From positions 2,976,001 to 3,040,000 of the forward strand of contig JAIXMF010000001.1 in the NCBI GenBank assembly GCA_025201365.1: a DNA stretch of 64,000 bases. Direction: 5' to 3'. Each line of letters starts with the position of its first letter. Within the stretch, counting starts at the first letter, position 1. Below, one piece after another: positions 1 through 11,563 of this stretch. A model generated the notes under the pieces. It was given only the letters and a program-made list of their open reading frames with translations, was not told where the DNA came from and ran no database searches. This stretch comes from Syncephalis plumigaleata. Taxonomy: Eukaryota > Zoopagomycota > Zoopagomycetes > Zoopagales > Piptocephalidaceae. The position numbers were made by a program, and so were the translations under genes.

Positions 1-1243
1 TACTTTGTGGCCCGTGACTTTCGTATGCGTGATCCACCATTGGTTCACGAGCATCTTCCATGCAATACTGCCGTTTTTCATATGGATCCAGGTAGTATCG
101 CTTGATAAGCTCGAGTCGTACATGATACCATCCGGTACGCACGGTGGGATCCAGAAGAAATACCAATGAGTTTAACAAGCCTTGACATGACGTGGCTACG
201 AATGACGCCGCGATAAGTGGAAATGATGTATGCTGCGATACGAATGAATCCATCTCCACAGCAACATTAAGCGATTGCGTGATAATTGGAATTACCGGGT
301 AGAGTATGACGCGTGCCACCACTCGACTGATTACCTGCGCGGATGGCGGTGACACCGTGCCAATTGACGAGTTGTGCGCGACACCTAGACCTCCGCCGTT
401 TTGGCTGGGTAGTCCATTTCGTACACGTCGTCGCAATCGCTTGCGTTCCATTGCTAGACGCCAACCAACAACGGATACCGCCCAGGCACAATAGCCAATT
501 GCGATGAAAAGCCATATATACAATGTGAGCCACGCCCATACTAATCCGGACGCTTTGTCTACTTCAACGTACCAGCAGCTTCGTTGATTACTACGCTTAT
601 CATTAATCTATATACTTTTATCGGCATGACATGATGCTATTTCATAAACTTACATATTATACGCGAATCTCTGGAATATTACAGGCGGAAGTGAAATGGA
701 TAGCGCAGCTGCCATGGGTACTAATAGGTAGAGTACCTCGTATGCCGGAGTGGTACGATGACCGCGAAGGAATATGATGTGGAGATTTAGTGCTACTGCA
801 CTTGTCAGGAACACGGATAAGAGTGTGCAATGAACGTAGCCCCAGGCTGCGAACGTGCACCAGAACGTTTGTGTCTCTGGATTTGGCAGGAAAATGTCCA
901 GTAGCTGAAAGAACGCGTAAAAGGCATCGACCGCCGCGAGTAGCACGGTAAGTCGTAGCGACACACGATTTGCGTATGCCGGTCTATAATGGCGTGCAAA
1001 CAAATAGGCAAACACAACGCATAGACTCATCATTAGCGAGATAATGTTAACCGGGATGGTGATGTAGGATACAATGTGTGCCTGGGTCGCGGTAATGCCA
1101 TGCTGGTCGTTACTGTTGAAATGTCCATTATCGGTAATGTCCTGCAAGGTAATTTCAGCGTCGGCTAGATCCGAACTAGGGAACGTTGAATGGTCGCTTG
1201 ACGAGAATGCCCGTTTACGAATGGGCAGTATAAAAACATTCAT
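1..1243 (-). CDS. 7TM G-protein-coupled receptor, cAMP-receptor/Git3-like (3' end outside window)
   Basis: Two exons are visible: 654-1243 (first ATG, begins MNVFILPIRK) and 1-590, joined over a 63-base GT-AG intron; the gene runs off the left edge. After a polar N-terminus of about 70 residues come hydrophobic segments TM1 (near IPVNIISLMMSLCVVFAYLF), TM2 after the NRVSLRLT motif, TM3 (CTLLSVFLTSAVALNLHIIF), TM4 and, in exon 2, TM5 (VWAWLTLYIWLFIAIGY), TM6 (ILYPVIPIITQSLNV) and TM7 (CQGLLNSLVFLLDP). Cysteines before TM3 and before TM5 could form the usual extracellular disulphide. It is a clear paralogue of the receptor at 4634, which lies head-to-head with it: shared features are VSLRLT, CxxxxWGYV, a LYP.VPI.TQ TM6 and a DP ending to TM7. 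Such receptors sense sugars, cAMP or other small ligands at the plasma membrane and act through G-alpha; the ligand here is unknown. Start choice is by first ATG only. Confidence 0.85.
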
Positions 1244-4200
1244 AGCAAGAGCACGAATATTATGATAATCACAAATGTGCTTAAGTACGGCGATAAAAGT
1301 AGAACAAAAGATAATTACGTTATGACGACTATGCGGAGATAATGCCACCGCTCATACACCTTGTACGAGGAAAAGCGAGCGTGTACTGTACTCGCCTTTG
1401 TCTGTTTCTTTGTTTCTTTGTCTGCTTCTTTCTTTCTTTCTTTCTTTGTTTGTTTGTTTGTTCGTGCGTTCGTGCGTTTTGTAACAAGGGAGAACTAGCC
1501 AGACAGCGCGGCCGCAGGCCTTTCAAGTTGAATATCTGTCAAGAAAAAGCGGTAAAGCAACTATTTTGGAATGCTTTCGATTTACCGGATGACAACGGAT
1601 GGATACGCGTGATGCTAAAGTACACGAATACAAGTCGGTGAAACGAAACGTCTTCACCTTAAAATGGCCACAGTCACAATAGCGATATTGCACCAGCCAA
1701 TAGAGAGAGTAAATTGCTGCAATTGTGTCAAAAATTGAATGAATACAACTCGATATGGCAATAGCTATTCGACTTGGTGTATCACGCGTGAAATTCGCAA
1801 TCAATAAGACGACATACACGGTAATGTCACACTGGAATTCAGGGGGAGGAGGACAGAATAGGATAAAATAAAATAGAAGAGGATAGGAGAGGATAGAAGA
1901 GGAGGAGGAGGGGCAGTTCGGTTGATGGAATAAGGGGAGATAGAGACACGTAAAGGAGGAGGGCGCGCGTGTGAGTGAACGAGACGACTAGTCCACGTTG
2001 ATAATAACAAAGTAGTAAATAGGGGGAGGGAGGGCGACGACGATAACTAGTAACTAGGGCCACTCCTCTTTGGCTAGAATGCGCTACTAAGCGTAACAAG
2101 TAGTATGTGATGCTATACCTTGTATTAAAGTATTACGATATATATATGCGTATATGTGTATATGTGTGCATGTATGTGTATGTATATATGGGTATGAACA
2201 AACTATGTTTGATCTTGATGAAATGCTAACATCAATTGAATTGTAAATGATAGAATCAGCGAGGAAGAGTTGCTATTCAGTGATGATTCGGTTTGTTACT
2301 TGTTACTATTGCTGCTTCCAATAATGACAATATAAATCCGTGATAGAAGCCGTCAAACACTTCTTTCTTTCTTTCTTTTTTCTTTTTCTTCTCTCTATAG
2401 TTAGAGAATTCAAGGGTGATTCACTGGTAAGCTCGACGGTGTAAGACAATGGTTTGGTGGTGGTGGTGCTAAAGAGGCGAAAGTAATAATCAAGAAGATA
2501 GTCCCGCTGGATGATTCTACGTGTAAGCATGCAAGAAAATAGATATAAAAGAAAACACAGATTATTATGGTTAGTGTAATGCTCGAGACACCACTTGTAG
2601 TAGCTGCATTTGTAGTTTACAATTAATTTCGGACGACATCACATGCTGATCATTCCCAGGTTTCTAGTGTATATACTGCGTAAATCACTACTTAAGGACC
2701 GATATCCAAGAAGACGCATAGTCCTTGCGCAGAAGTGCATGCCCAATTCGCAAGGTCAAGGTTTCAGTAGCGACATTTGCAGATCGTCTAGCGTGTGCGC
2801 GTCTCGGTTGAAGAGTCGATCGGCAGGTGGGCAAGTAAACGCGAATAAGGTTTCCCTATTTCCCCCCTTATTTTTTTTGACTTGCAAATGACAAAATAAT
2901 TTATTTCAGTTTGACAAATCCGACGTTTGTTTTCCTCTTTCGTATAGCGACTACCGTTATCTGGTCATCTGATTAGGTAATTGCCATTGTTTATTGATTA
3001 CAAATGAGAATGCATTCACGTATATATATATATATGGATATAAGCGCAGGTGTATTGTTACCATTAATTCAATGATGCTGTCAATCTATTCCCGTATTTA
3101 TTACACCATTCTTTACATTACAATTAAGTAATCGTGTAATTCCTAGTTTGATATGTACCATACTAATAGACTACAATAGAACGGTAATACATCCATTGTA
3201 TAATTATAGTAATAAATAATCTATTGTAATACATTGTGACCATTGAGAATAGCCATTATTAGTGTCAATACTATTCTAGCTAGCTAGCTAGCTAATTAAC
3301 TATTTATTATTTATCAATTGCTAGTACTCTCGGTATTAGTTTCCCGTACATCCGCTGGTCATTGCGGCAACAAAAACTGTACAACATCGCGCATCTTTAT
3401 TATGGTAAATGACACTGACCAATCACGGGTTGTCATAGGCAATCATCGCTACAGCGGTATTGTTGTACCGAGTGCGGGGCATTTCATGATTTGCCATCAT
3501 CTATCCTGCAACTCATGCTGCGTTCATTGTAATGTACAGCATGTATGCGTGTGTGTGTGTATGTTTGATCATACGCAAGTTCATTGTCGTTTGACCATCG
3601 CTGGCAAACAATAGCATGCCACTATTTGTTAGATTGCCTACCATGCCTTTCCCCTATTACCATTGTCATCTAGGGAAAATATCATACAGGAGTTGATTAA
3701 TTGCATAATATTACGCTTCTTCCTCTTCTTATATTTCTCTCGTCCACCTCTATATTATCTTTGTTGTTCCGCCGTCTATTCTCCCTTTAGTCATTCGTAC
3801 GTACACGACATCCTCTCTGTCTCTCTCTCTCTCTCTCTCATTTGTCGTGTCTATCCTTGCTGCGCAGCATTGCCTTGGGATGCCCCTTGTCTGCTGCTGC
3901 TGCTGCTGCTGCTGTAATTGCTGTTGTTGTTTTCACACTACGTACGCATACAAAAGTCCTTTGACGTGCACCCACGCATATCAGTATAGTCCTCCCCTTT
4001 GCAGTTAGTCCGCATGGTTCTTTGTGCCACGCATTTATTCGGCTACTGAGGAATTATTACAAAAAAGATTCTTTCAACAGGCTTCCCATTTCCATTTACC
4101 GAGAATCATCGTATTATTTATTGAGTCAACGAATATTAATTACCTTAACGTTACTCAAGTAGAATAATCACTTGTGTATACATCATAGTAAAAAAATATA

Positions 4201-4633
4201 CCCTGCAGGCACCCCTATCTTATACTGTCGCCGTTCTCCTTTAGCATATCCATACTGTCGGTGTTGTTGTTGTTATTATTATCGTTGTTATTATCGTTGT
4301 CGTTGATCCCTTTCCACATTCGCCTGTTCGCTTACCGCTGCAGCTGACGTAGTCTCATTCTCTTGCCATCCATTAATTCGCCTATACGCGACAACAACAA
4401 CAACAACAACAACAAATAAGAGACACTACGTGAAGATTAAGCTAACATTAGGCGTCTAACAACAACTTGTTAGATATACCAGCTTGCAGATCGATATTGT
4501 TGCTAGCACTCCTATCAATATTACTACCATTACTACTCTTATTGTTATTGCATTTCTTGGTCGTTAATGTGCCGGTCATAACACTACCATTACTACTATT
4601 CCTATTACTACTATTGTTGTTGCCATCGAGAAT
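1244..4633. other. Intergenic region between the two divergent receptor genes
   Basis: A 3.4 kb stretch with no convincing gene. It holds pyrimidine-rich simple repeats (TTTC/TTTG units at about 1405-1462), a long purine-rich run on the plus strand (1845-2045), AT-rich dinucleotide tracts (2140-2200, 3018-3036), GT and CT repeats near 3548-3560 and 3820-3840, a CTG run at 3890-3915 and an AAC run near 4388-4415. Open frames here are low-complexity translations of these repeats. It probably contains the divergent promoters and untranslated leaders of both receptors. Confidence 0.6.
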
Positions 4634-7600
4634 ATGGCGGCCATTTCGTCTGAAGCAAAGGACCCCTCAACTAGCATGGTAGAATCCATACTTGGTGGAT
4701 CAATGAACGTTAGCATCGACGAATCAGCTATTGCACCGACCGCATCACACGAACAGCATAATTCCAAATTAATCCAAAGTATTACGCATGCACAGGCACG
4801 GCTGATTGAACAAGTCGTTATCCCGTTGAATATACTTTCCATTATTGGCGCATTCACCGTAATCTTCTGTATCGTTTATCTTCGTTTGCGACACCGACGA
4901 CTAGCGGATCGTGTATCACTTCGACTCACCCTTGGTATAGCCATCGGTGACGCGCTATTTTCCACATTCCAAGTATTGGGAACACTCCACGAGACCGACA
5001 ATGACTGGTGGTGCGCCATTTGCGGATGGGGATACGTGGAAACTTCGTTGTTTTCCGTGTTCCTTACCATGTGTATCGCCTTTAATCTACACGCTGTATT
5101 CGTGCACAACGCACACCCCGGTCCATCATGGGAGTTCTGGTATTTCATAGTAGCCGTGGTCGGTTCATTCTGCGCCTCTTTACCACCATGGATACTTGGT
5201 ATATTCGGACATGACAACACCGAGCGTACCTGTTGGTTTCGTGGCGTTGGAACACGACACGTTCTAATCTGGCAGTGGGTGAGCCTGTTCGGCTGGCTAG
5301 CCCTCGCTGTCATTTACTGCGTCGTGGCAGTGGCAGCAGTGGCATGGAAATTGATACGGGAACAGGCACTTGCACGGGAAGATGACGAGGAAAATCGTCG
5401 ATTCGACGAGAAACAACGAAGGCACCATAGTTTATTAAGACGTGAGCTATCGAATTACATACGCGAGAAAGGACAATCGGAACAAGCACAACTGTCGCGT
5501 GGCGGTCAGCATAATCCCGTTAAAGGACGAGTAGCAATGACTAATATATCGCCGAGATCAGCTGACATTGGTGCACTCGATGCTACGTGTCATCGTATCG
5601 CCATCGAGGTACCAGATGGCAATAATAATGGTGAAAGTGTCATTATTCCGCTGAATCAAAGTAAGTAAATGTAAATGGAATAATTTAGAACAGAACAGCT
5701 AACTAATACTAAATAACGTTCAAGATATGACAGAGATGCAACATGGTCGAAAACAAAGAAATATTCATCCTGGCAGCCAGTACAACAATGTTACTGCTAC
5801 TGCTGCTGCTACTGCTGGTTGTAATAATGGTCATCGTCGTAGTTTAAGTTCAGGAGATAACGCGAATCAACATGACGAGGAGATTATTGTCGTGCAAATG
5901 TCGACAAATATGCTACGTACATCGTGCACATCGTACAAGCAATATCACACGGGAATGTCGAACGGCACCATGTCGCAATCATCGAGAGTGGAATGCCTAG
6001 AGGTTAAATGCGAACGTCACGTAAAGCAACAATCGTTGAAGATGCACCAAATGATACGTCGCGCCGCTGGTCGTATTGTCCTCTACCCGCTTGTACCGAT
6101 CCTTACGCAAACACTAACTATCGCATCAGAAATAGACACTTACGTCAATGGTAATGTACGATTCGGATTGTATTTGGCATCATACGCCGCCGCATCGTGT
6201 CCCGGATTACTGAACGCATTGGCGTTTATCATCTTCGATCCCGCCGTGCATAATATACTGCGTGTAGTGCGAGAGGATCTACTTGCACAGTATCGCGCAC
6301 AACGTGACAGCGGCCAGCTAGGCTGGGGTGGCCAAGTGGCATTGTGGGCACTTCACGGCGGCCAAATCGGCGAGGTGGCAGAGGAACGAGCTCGTCGACG
6401 ATCAGCTCGTATATCGGCGGATTTCATGTCCTTCGGCTTGTATCGAGATGAACTCGAAGCTACCGCCGAACGTAGCAGACAACTCGTGTGTAATCCAGGC
6501 CTACCGCGTATTTCTAATACATCGGTACGTTCCGGTGTACCTAGTAGCTCGTCGTATCACATTCGACGAAGTAGTGCAGCCAGTGGTGAAATCGCTCATC
6601 AGGTTTATCGACCATTCGCGCATCGACGTTATCGCTCATTCTCGGGGAGTAGCACGACCAACGAGTCAAGCGCGAATAGCATTCAGCAGGCATATCGACA
6701 AAGAATCGGTTTCGGCATTCCGACGACAGTGGTTAATAATTCACTGAACGCGCTACACAATCGATCGACATCAGCTCATTCGGGCGATGGTATTGCCAAA
6801 GGAGCCAAGCAAGCGGAGCGTTCAGGCGACCATGACCATTATAAGCCTGCCATATCCGTGAACAGGAATAGTGTCGTATCGAGTGATGGTGACGCGGTAG
6901 AGACGGATAATAGCTGGGTTACTACGACACAAGGTTCCTCCACGTTACAATTACCAACTACAGCAGCAGCGTGGCATCCACCGAGTGTATCCGAGGCAGA
7001 TCGACAAACCACAGAGGCGGAACTAGAGGCGGAGGCAAACGAGCTGGACGATCAAGTGCCGGCAATGGTATCGTTTACCTCGCTATATAATCGATCACGT
7101 CATGGCTCTCGTACATCCCTGCCCATCATGCCTGGTTCGTGGTGTGAAACCGAACTGGCCTATCGAGATATATTTGCACCATTATCCGCGTCGAGTGTTC
7201 CAATCCATGAAATACTACGACTCACGCAGATTCATGTACATCACTCGAATAGTGGCGAGGGCAGTAGTCTCGCGACCAGTATTACACCGCAAAGTAGCAG
7301 TCTTCCGATGGACGTTACCGCACCAATATTTAATATATCGCACTCCATCGCTAGTGCCACGGGACGTAATCCATTTACGAATCATCGACCATTATCTGAT
7401 GCCTACATTCAAATGGCAACCAATGCTGCCGCTGTAACAATTAGTACACCGAATGCAACTCCACATATTGGTACAGATGCCATTATACTAAATACTAGCA
7501 ATGGACAGACACTTATACCAAATGGCTATTTGTTCTCGGATCTATCGGCAGTGGATGGTAGCGAGTTTAGTTCGGATTCTAGTCAGCTTCGTGAGGTGGT

Positions 7601-7901
7601 TGTCAGTTCAGATGGACATGTAGGTCGGTCATCCATCACTCGCTCGCAACGAACATCAACCGACTATGTGACGGCATCCACGCCAATTCTTACGGATTAT
7701 TCAGACAATAATCAAGAAGATAACCAAAACAACAGTATCAGTAACAGTAACAACAACAACAATAATAATAACAATAATAACAATAATAATGATAATATGG
7801 CCGAGTCAATCTCCCTTGATGATGAGCACCTTCTATTTCTCAATAATCCTGCACCATCGGCAATGTCAGAGGTCACTCGCCAGCTACTTCGTTTGCTGTA
7901 A
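4634..7901 (+). CDS. 7TM G-protein-coupled receptor with long disordered C-terminal tail
   Basis: Exons 4634-5660 and 5725-7901 are joined over a 64-base intron (GTAAGT...CAAG, with a TACTAA-type branch site) in phase 1, giving 1067 residues. TM1-TM5 lie in exon 1 (residues about 55-250). A basic and acidic third intracellular loop of about 190 residues spans the intron. TM6 (RIVLYPLVPILTQTLTIASE) and TM7 (ASCPGLLNALAFIIFDP) lie in exon 2. Cysteines before TM3 (WWCAICGWGYVE) and before TM5 (TERTCWFRG) suggest the conserved extracellular bridge. The cytoplasmic tail of about 550 residues is rich in Ser/Thr/Asn and ends with a polyasparagine run (nucleotides about 7750-7795), so it is probably disordered and a phosphorylation target. 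Fold and motifs match fungal class E/cAMP-receptor-like receptors; the ligand is unknown. The head-to-head neighbour at 1-1243 is a paralogue. Confidence 0.88.
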
Positions 7902-8157
7902 TCTAACAAGTTCATTCTTTCCTCTATCGCTTCGTTCCTTCATTCATTCTTAACTATTGCTATGTGTTGTAAAGTCATCATCTTGTATTTCTCTATTATG
8001 AATAATTTACCTGCATAGCTATTAACAATCTCCTTTACAGTTAGTGTACACAATTATATCAATGACATTGCTATAGTAGAATATGTATGTGTATGTATGT
8101 ATATCTGTGTATTGCTTGTGTACATGTTGCTAATCGATAAACTGATATGGCTGCTCA

Positions 8158-8505
8158 TTACACACGCCCTTTACCAAGCAATGAATTAATAAATACAACT
8201 GCCACTATCAGCCAAAGCAACATACGCGCCGAGTATTGATAGGCATCACGACTTTGATTCCACCAAGGATCAGGCATCTATTACAACGAGAGTATTGTTA
8301 GCGGTTAGCAATAACAATTCACGGCGAATATTACGTGTCCTATGCTACTCACCTTGAATACGGCACGACGACGTTCCTTCTCCTGCCAGCCATTGGGGAA
8401 TAGCAGATCTCTATTAGAGATCTTTGACTGGATACGTGGACCCTTATTACGCGACGTGCGCGGTGTAATCGTGACCTTTCCACTGTTTTGCGGTCTTGAT
8501 GCCAT
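8158..8505 (-). CDS. Small tail-anchored membrane protein of unknown function
   Basis: Two exons, 8353-8505 and 8158-8277, are joined in phase 0 over a GTGAGT...TAG intron, giving 90 residues. The N-terminal 50 residues are basic and polar (MASRPQNSGK start; RRR near residue 47). After DPWWNQSRDAYQYSARM comes one hydrophobic segment (LLWLIVAVVFINSLLG) ending five residues from the C-terminus. That is the layout of a tail-anchored ER or mitochondrial outer-membrane protein. I do not recognise the family: it does not match Sec61-beta, RAMP4 or Asterix by eye. It is transcribed towards the receptor gene and its start faces the gene at 8673, 167 bases away, so the two may share a promoter region. 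Confidence 0.6.
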
Positions 8506-8672
8506 AGCTTATACGTGGACACGCGTAAATACACGTAGACAGGTTTATATGGTAATAAGAAAGTAGGTTTGAAGGAAAAACAAAAAGGAAAACCCATCAA
8601 ATCACTTTATTTTACACGGGCTTCATCTTTTGTTATTATAACTTCAACTTGCTTCAATTAGTAACGGATATC

Positions 8673-9060
8673 ATGGCTGATCGTACCGACTCGTCACCAC
8701 CTGTACTGGATCATATTCATTTTGACTATATTCTAGTGAAAATAGATACGAATATGAAACACGCCGACATGGATGACATCGAGTATAGCAACGCAGTGAT
8801 TCGTAATTGTATGAGCTGTCTAGTCAATCTGAATAGTTCACCTTATGATATGGGATCGGTAGGTCAGTTAGCGGGATGGCATTTATTGCAAATAAATAAA
8901 GGTATAGACCATTATGATACATTGCTATAGATATATGCTAAATCTGCCATCTCATTTTCTGTTAGATGCTGATATTGACGTAGTTTGCCAAGCATTGCAA
9001 AAGATAGTTGGCGTTTATACGGCGGAACTTGTTAAGCCACAACGACGAATTCGACGATAA
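8673..9060 (+). CDS. Possible RNase P/MRP protein subunit (Pop8/Rpp14/Pop5-like fold)
   Basis: Exons 8673-8901 and 8966-9060 (GT-AG, phase 1) give 107 residues starting MADRTDSSPP. A strand-like segment (HFDYILVKIDT) is followed by a helix (EYSNAVIRNCMSCLVNL), a glycine-containing turn (YDMGSVGQLAGWHLLQINK) and a final helix (IDVVCQALQKIVGVYTAEL) with a basic tail (KPQRRIRR). This order resembles the alpha-beta sandwich of the Rpp14/Pop5/Pop8 family, whose members bind RNase P and RNase MRP RNA in the nucleus to mature tRNA and rRNA precursors. The match rests on pattern and length only. There is no upstream in-frame ATG, so the start is well fixed. Confidence 0.4.
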
Positions 9061-9606
9061 ATTGTGTCACGTGCGGACAACTTGTCTGAATGGCATGTAA
9101 CAATCTGTACATTTTTCGTTTGACGGGAACTTGCATGGTATAATGCATGAATACAACAATTACTATGCGCGAGTAGTCATCGAAATACTCATGGCTATCA
9201 ATGAGAATGACTAGTAGCTTGCACTATTCATTTATTTGTCATTAAAATGGCAAAAAGAAACAAGAAGAATACTTTGTTATGTATGATATGTGTTCCTTGT
9301 ATAGCTTGTCCATTCCCAATAAATACAGTTGTCAATACGTAAATTGCCTATTGTGAAACACTGCTAGGTTACATTCAGTAAAAATGGCACAAGCAGATTG
9401 GCAGGTCATATTGAGTGTTACATGCATGTTCACACAGTGACCCATCCATTCGCGTTCGTACGTTTATCTCGGCTTAATGTCCATGTGGCACGCTTGCATG
9501 CCTATTTATAAGAACGGTAGTTTGGCGGTAATATACGTGCTTATACCAGTATTTAACCTATTCTAATTAGTTATTCTTTTGTTCATTACTCTGTAAACAT
9601 CCCACT

Positions 9607-10783
9607 ATGCTGTCGACATTACTTACTCGTCAACTAATTGAAAGCAACCTATTTACTACAAATATTATACTTATAACCGCTGTATGTCTAACGTTATGGT
9701 GTACTATTACCGTGCCAGCTGGTTATGTCGCGGAGGCAGCCATACCACTACCCGCACCGACAGCGGAGCTCGCCAACAATATTACTTCATTTATTAACAC
9801 GACATTGAATAATCATCCGGAATTAAAAACGATGCTCGGTCCTGGACGCGAGCGAATTATCACGTTTAAGAAACGGCCTGAAGCCTCGGATTTGGAGAAA
9901 TTTGGCATTGAACTTTTGAATTTACCCGGCATGAATATGGTGGCGGGTATGATTCCAGATGTTGTCGTGGATGAATTACAAAAACTTGGTATCGTCGAGA
10001 GTGTAACGGATAGTCGATCTATCCAAGCGTGGAATGCCACCACTAAATCCATTACAACGCAACAAGGTGCACTTAGCTGGGTGAGTAGATGGTTACGGCA
10101 TGAGCACTAGTCATGATGTACTGATCTTGTCTCTTTTATCTATGTATATGTATATGTATATGTATATTTCCTTATGATAATATGGATTAGGCACTTGATC
10201 GCATTGATCAGAAACAGCTACCATTGGATGGTATGTATCGCTTTCCATCCTCGGCCGGTCAAGATGTCGACATCTACGTGGTGGACACAGGCATCGATAT
10301 AAAGCATAAGGAATTCGGTGGACGTGCCGTATGGGGTGGTACATTTGTAGCCGAGCCTGGTGTACCCGATGAAGATGACGCCGGGCATGGCACAATGGTG
10401 GCAAGTGTTATTGGTGGCAATAATCTCGGTGTGGCAAAGAAGGCGAATCTCATTGCCGTGAAAATACTCAACTCGAAGGGAAAAGGCACGACAGCCAGTA
10501 CAGTACGCGCGTTAAGTTGGATATGGAATCGATACAGCACAAATACCTCACCCAAAGGCATGACCATTGTCAAGTAAGCGTGGACGTATAATAGTAGCAG
10601 CAATAATACTAATAGTAACAATTATCATTAGCATGTCAGTGGGCAGTGATTATGATAAAGCAATCAATGATATTATCAATAAGCTTGTATTATATGGTAT
10701 TATTGTGGTGGTAAGTAGAAATGATTAACGTAGTATATGTACATATACACATGTATACAAAATCATTGAATCATCTAGTATTA

Positions 10784-10816
<33 letters not shown>

Positions 10817-11349
10817 GTTGCTATTTGTCCATGATGTAGGCAGCATCCGGTAATGGTGATCAAGAGGGTAATGGCGAGGATGGCTGTCTCTTCTCACCGG
10901 GATCTGCGAATGGTGCCATCTCCGTGGGTGCCACCAGTATAACCGATCAAGTGGCTAGCTTCTCGAATTTCGGCTCGTGTGTCACGCTATTTGCACCGGG
11001 TGTCAATGTACCCGTGGCGAGACCTCATTCCGATGAGTACGTGGTCGTATCGGGCACTTCATTCGCGGCACCCGTCGTAACAGGTGTAATCGCCCTTGCC
11101 ATGAGCGAGGCGGGTCCACTGCCACCCTATGAGGTGCAGAAACGTTTACTCAATGCGGCAACGAAGAATGTTATTAGCGAGTTAAAATCGCGAACCGCCA
11201 ATCTCCTAGTGAATATCGACCTCGACTATGACGTATATGTGGGCGGTGCAAACTCATCGAATCGCGTGGATTACTCGTTGATCTACACGTTATACGGCGT
11301 ACTAGTTATGGCGAGTATATGGAGGTCATTCATTGCTGTACATCTATAA
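9607..11349 (+). CDS. Subtilisin-like serine protease (S8, proteinase K type) with hydrophobic ends
   Basis: Four exons (9607-10080, 10191-10573, 10632-10710, 10840-11349) give 481 residues, and all joints keep frame. The order is: an N-terminal hydrophobic segment (NIILITAVCLTLWCTITVPA) that is a signal peptide or anchor; an inhibitor I9-like propeptide (about residues 75-140); then the peptidase domain with catalytic Asp in VVDTGID, His in DAGHGTMVAS and Ser in SGTSFAAPV. The oxyanion Asn is in AASGNGD. This is a complete catalytic triad, so the enzyme should be active. Unlike secreted proteinase K, the chain ends with about 20 hydrophobic residues (SLIYTLYGVLVMASIWRSFI), suggesting a membrane or GPI anchor. 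Secretory-pathway or cell-surface proteolysis is inferred. A TAC/ACT repeat fills part of intron 3. Confidence 0.88.
10784..10816. repeat. ACT/TAC trinucleotide microsatellite in protease intron 3
   Basis: About eleven tandem ACT units lie just upstream of the acceptor of the third intron of the S8 protease gene. The run is pyrimidine-containing and may serve as part of the acceptor tract. Confidence 0.8.
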
Positions 11350-11563
11350 TGGTCGCTGCCTTTTCTTTTAATTGTTTTCTGATCTATAATTAAGGAATAA
11401 AATTATTTTATTATTTATGTATGAAAAAGTTAAATGGAAGAGTCTAGCATAATTAGTATAATTTGATAAGAATTGTATCGAATAACGAACCGCGAGTAAT
11501 ATGAATAATGTACTATTAACACAGTTGTTGACTGGCCTTTAACGGGCATCATCATTGTTGTCG

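Noticed and set aside
1523-1819. Minus-strand frame with two hydrophobic stretches, loosely like the end of the membrane protein at 29570
   Set aside because: Similarity is limited to a few residues near a QYR motif and the rest of the protein is missing; it is too weak to call a pseudogene.
1839-2099. Leu/Pro/Ser-rich minus-strand frames
   Set aside because: They are translations of a purine-rich run on the plus strand, with no domain or splice support.
3018-3036. Alternating AT tract as a possible cruciform or origin
   Set aside because: Short alternating tracts are common across this AT-rich sequence and nothing else supports an origin.
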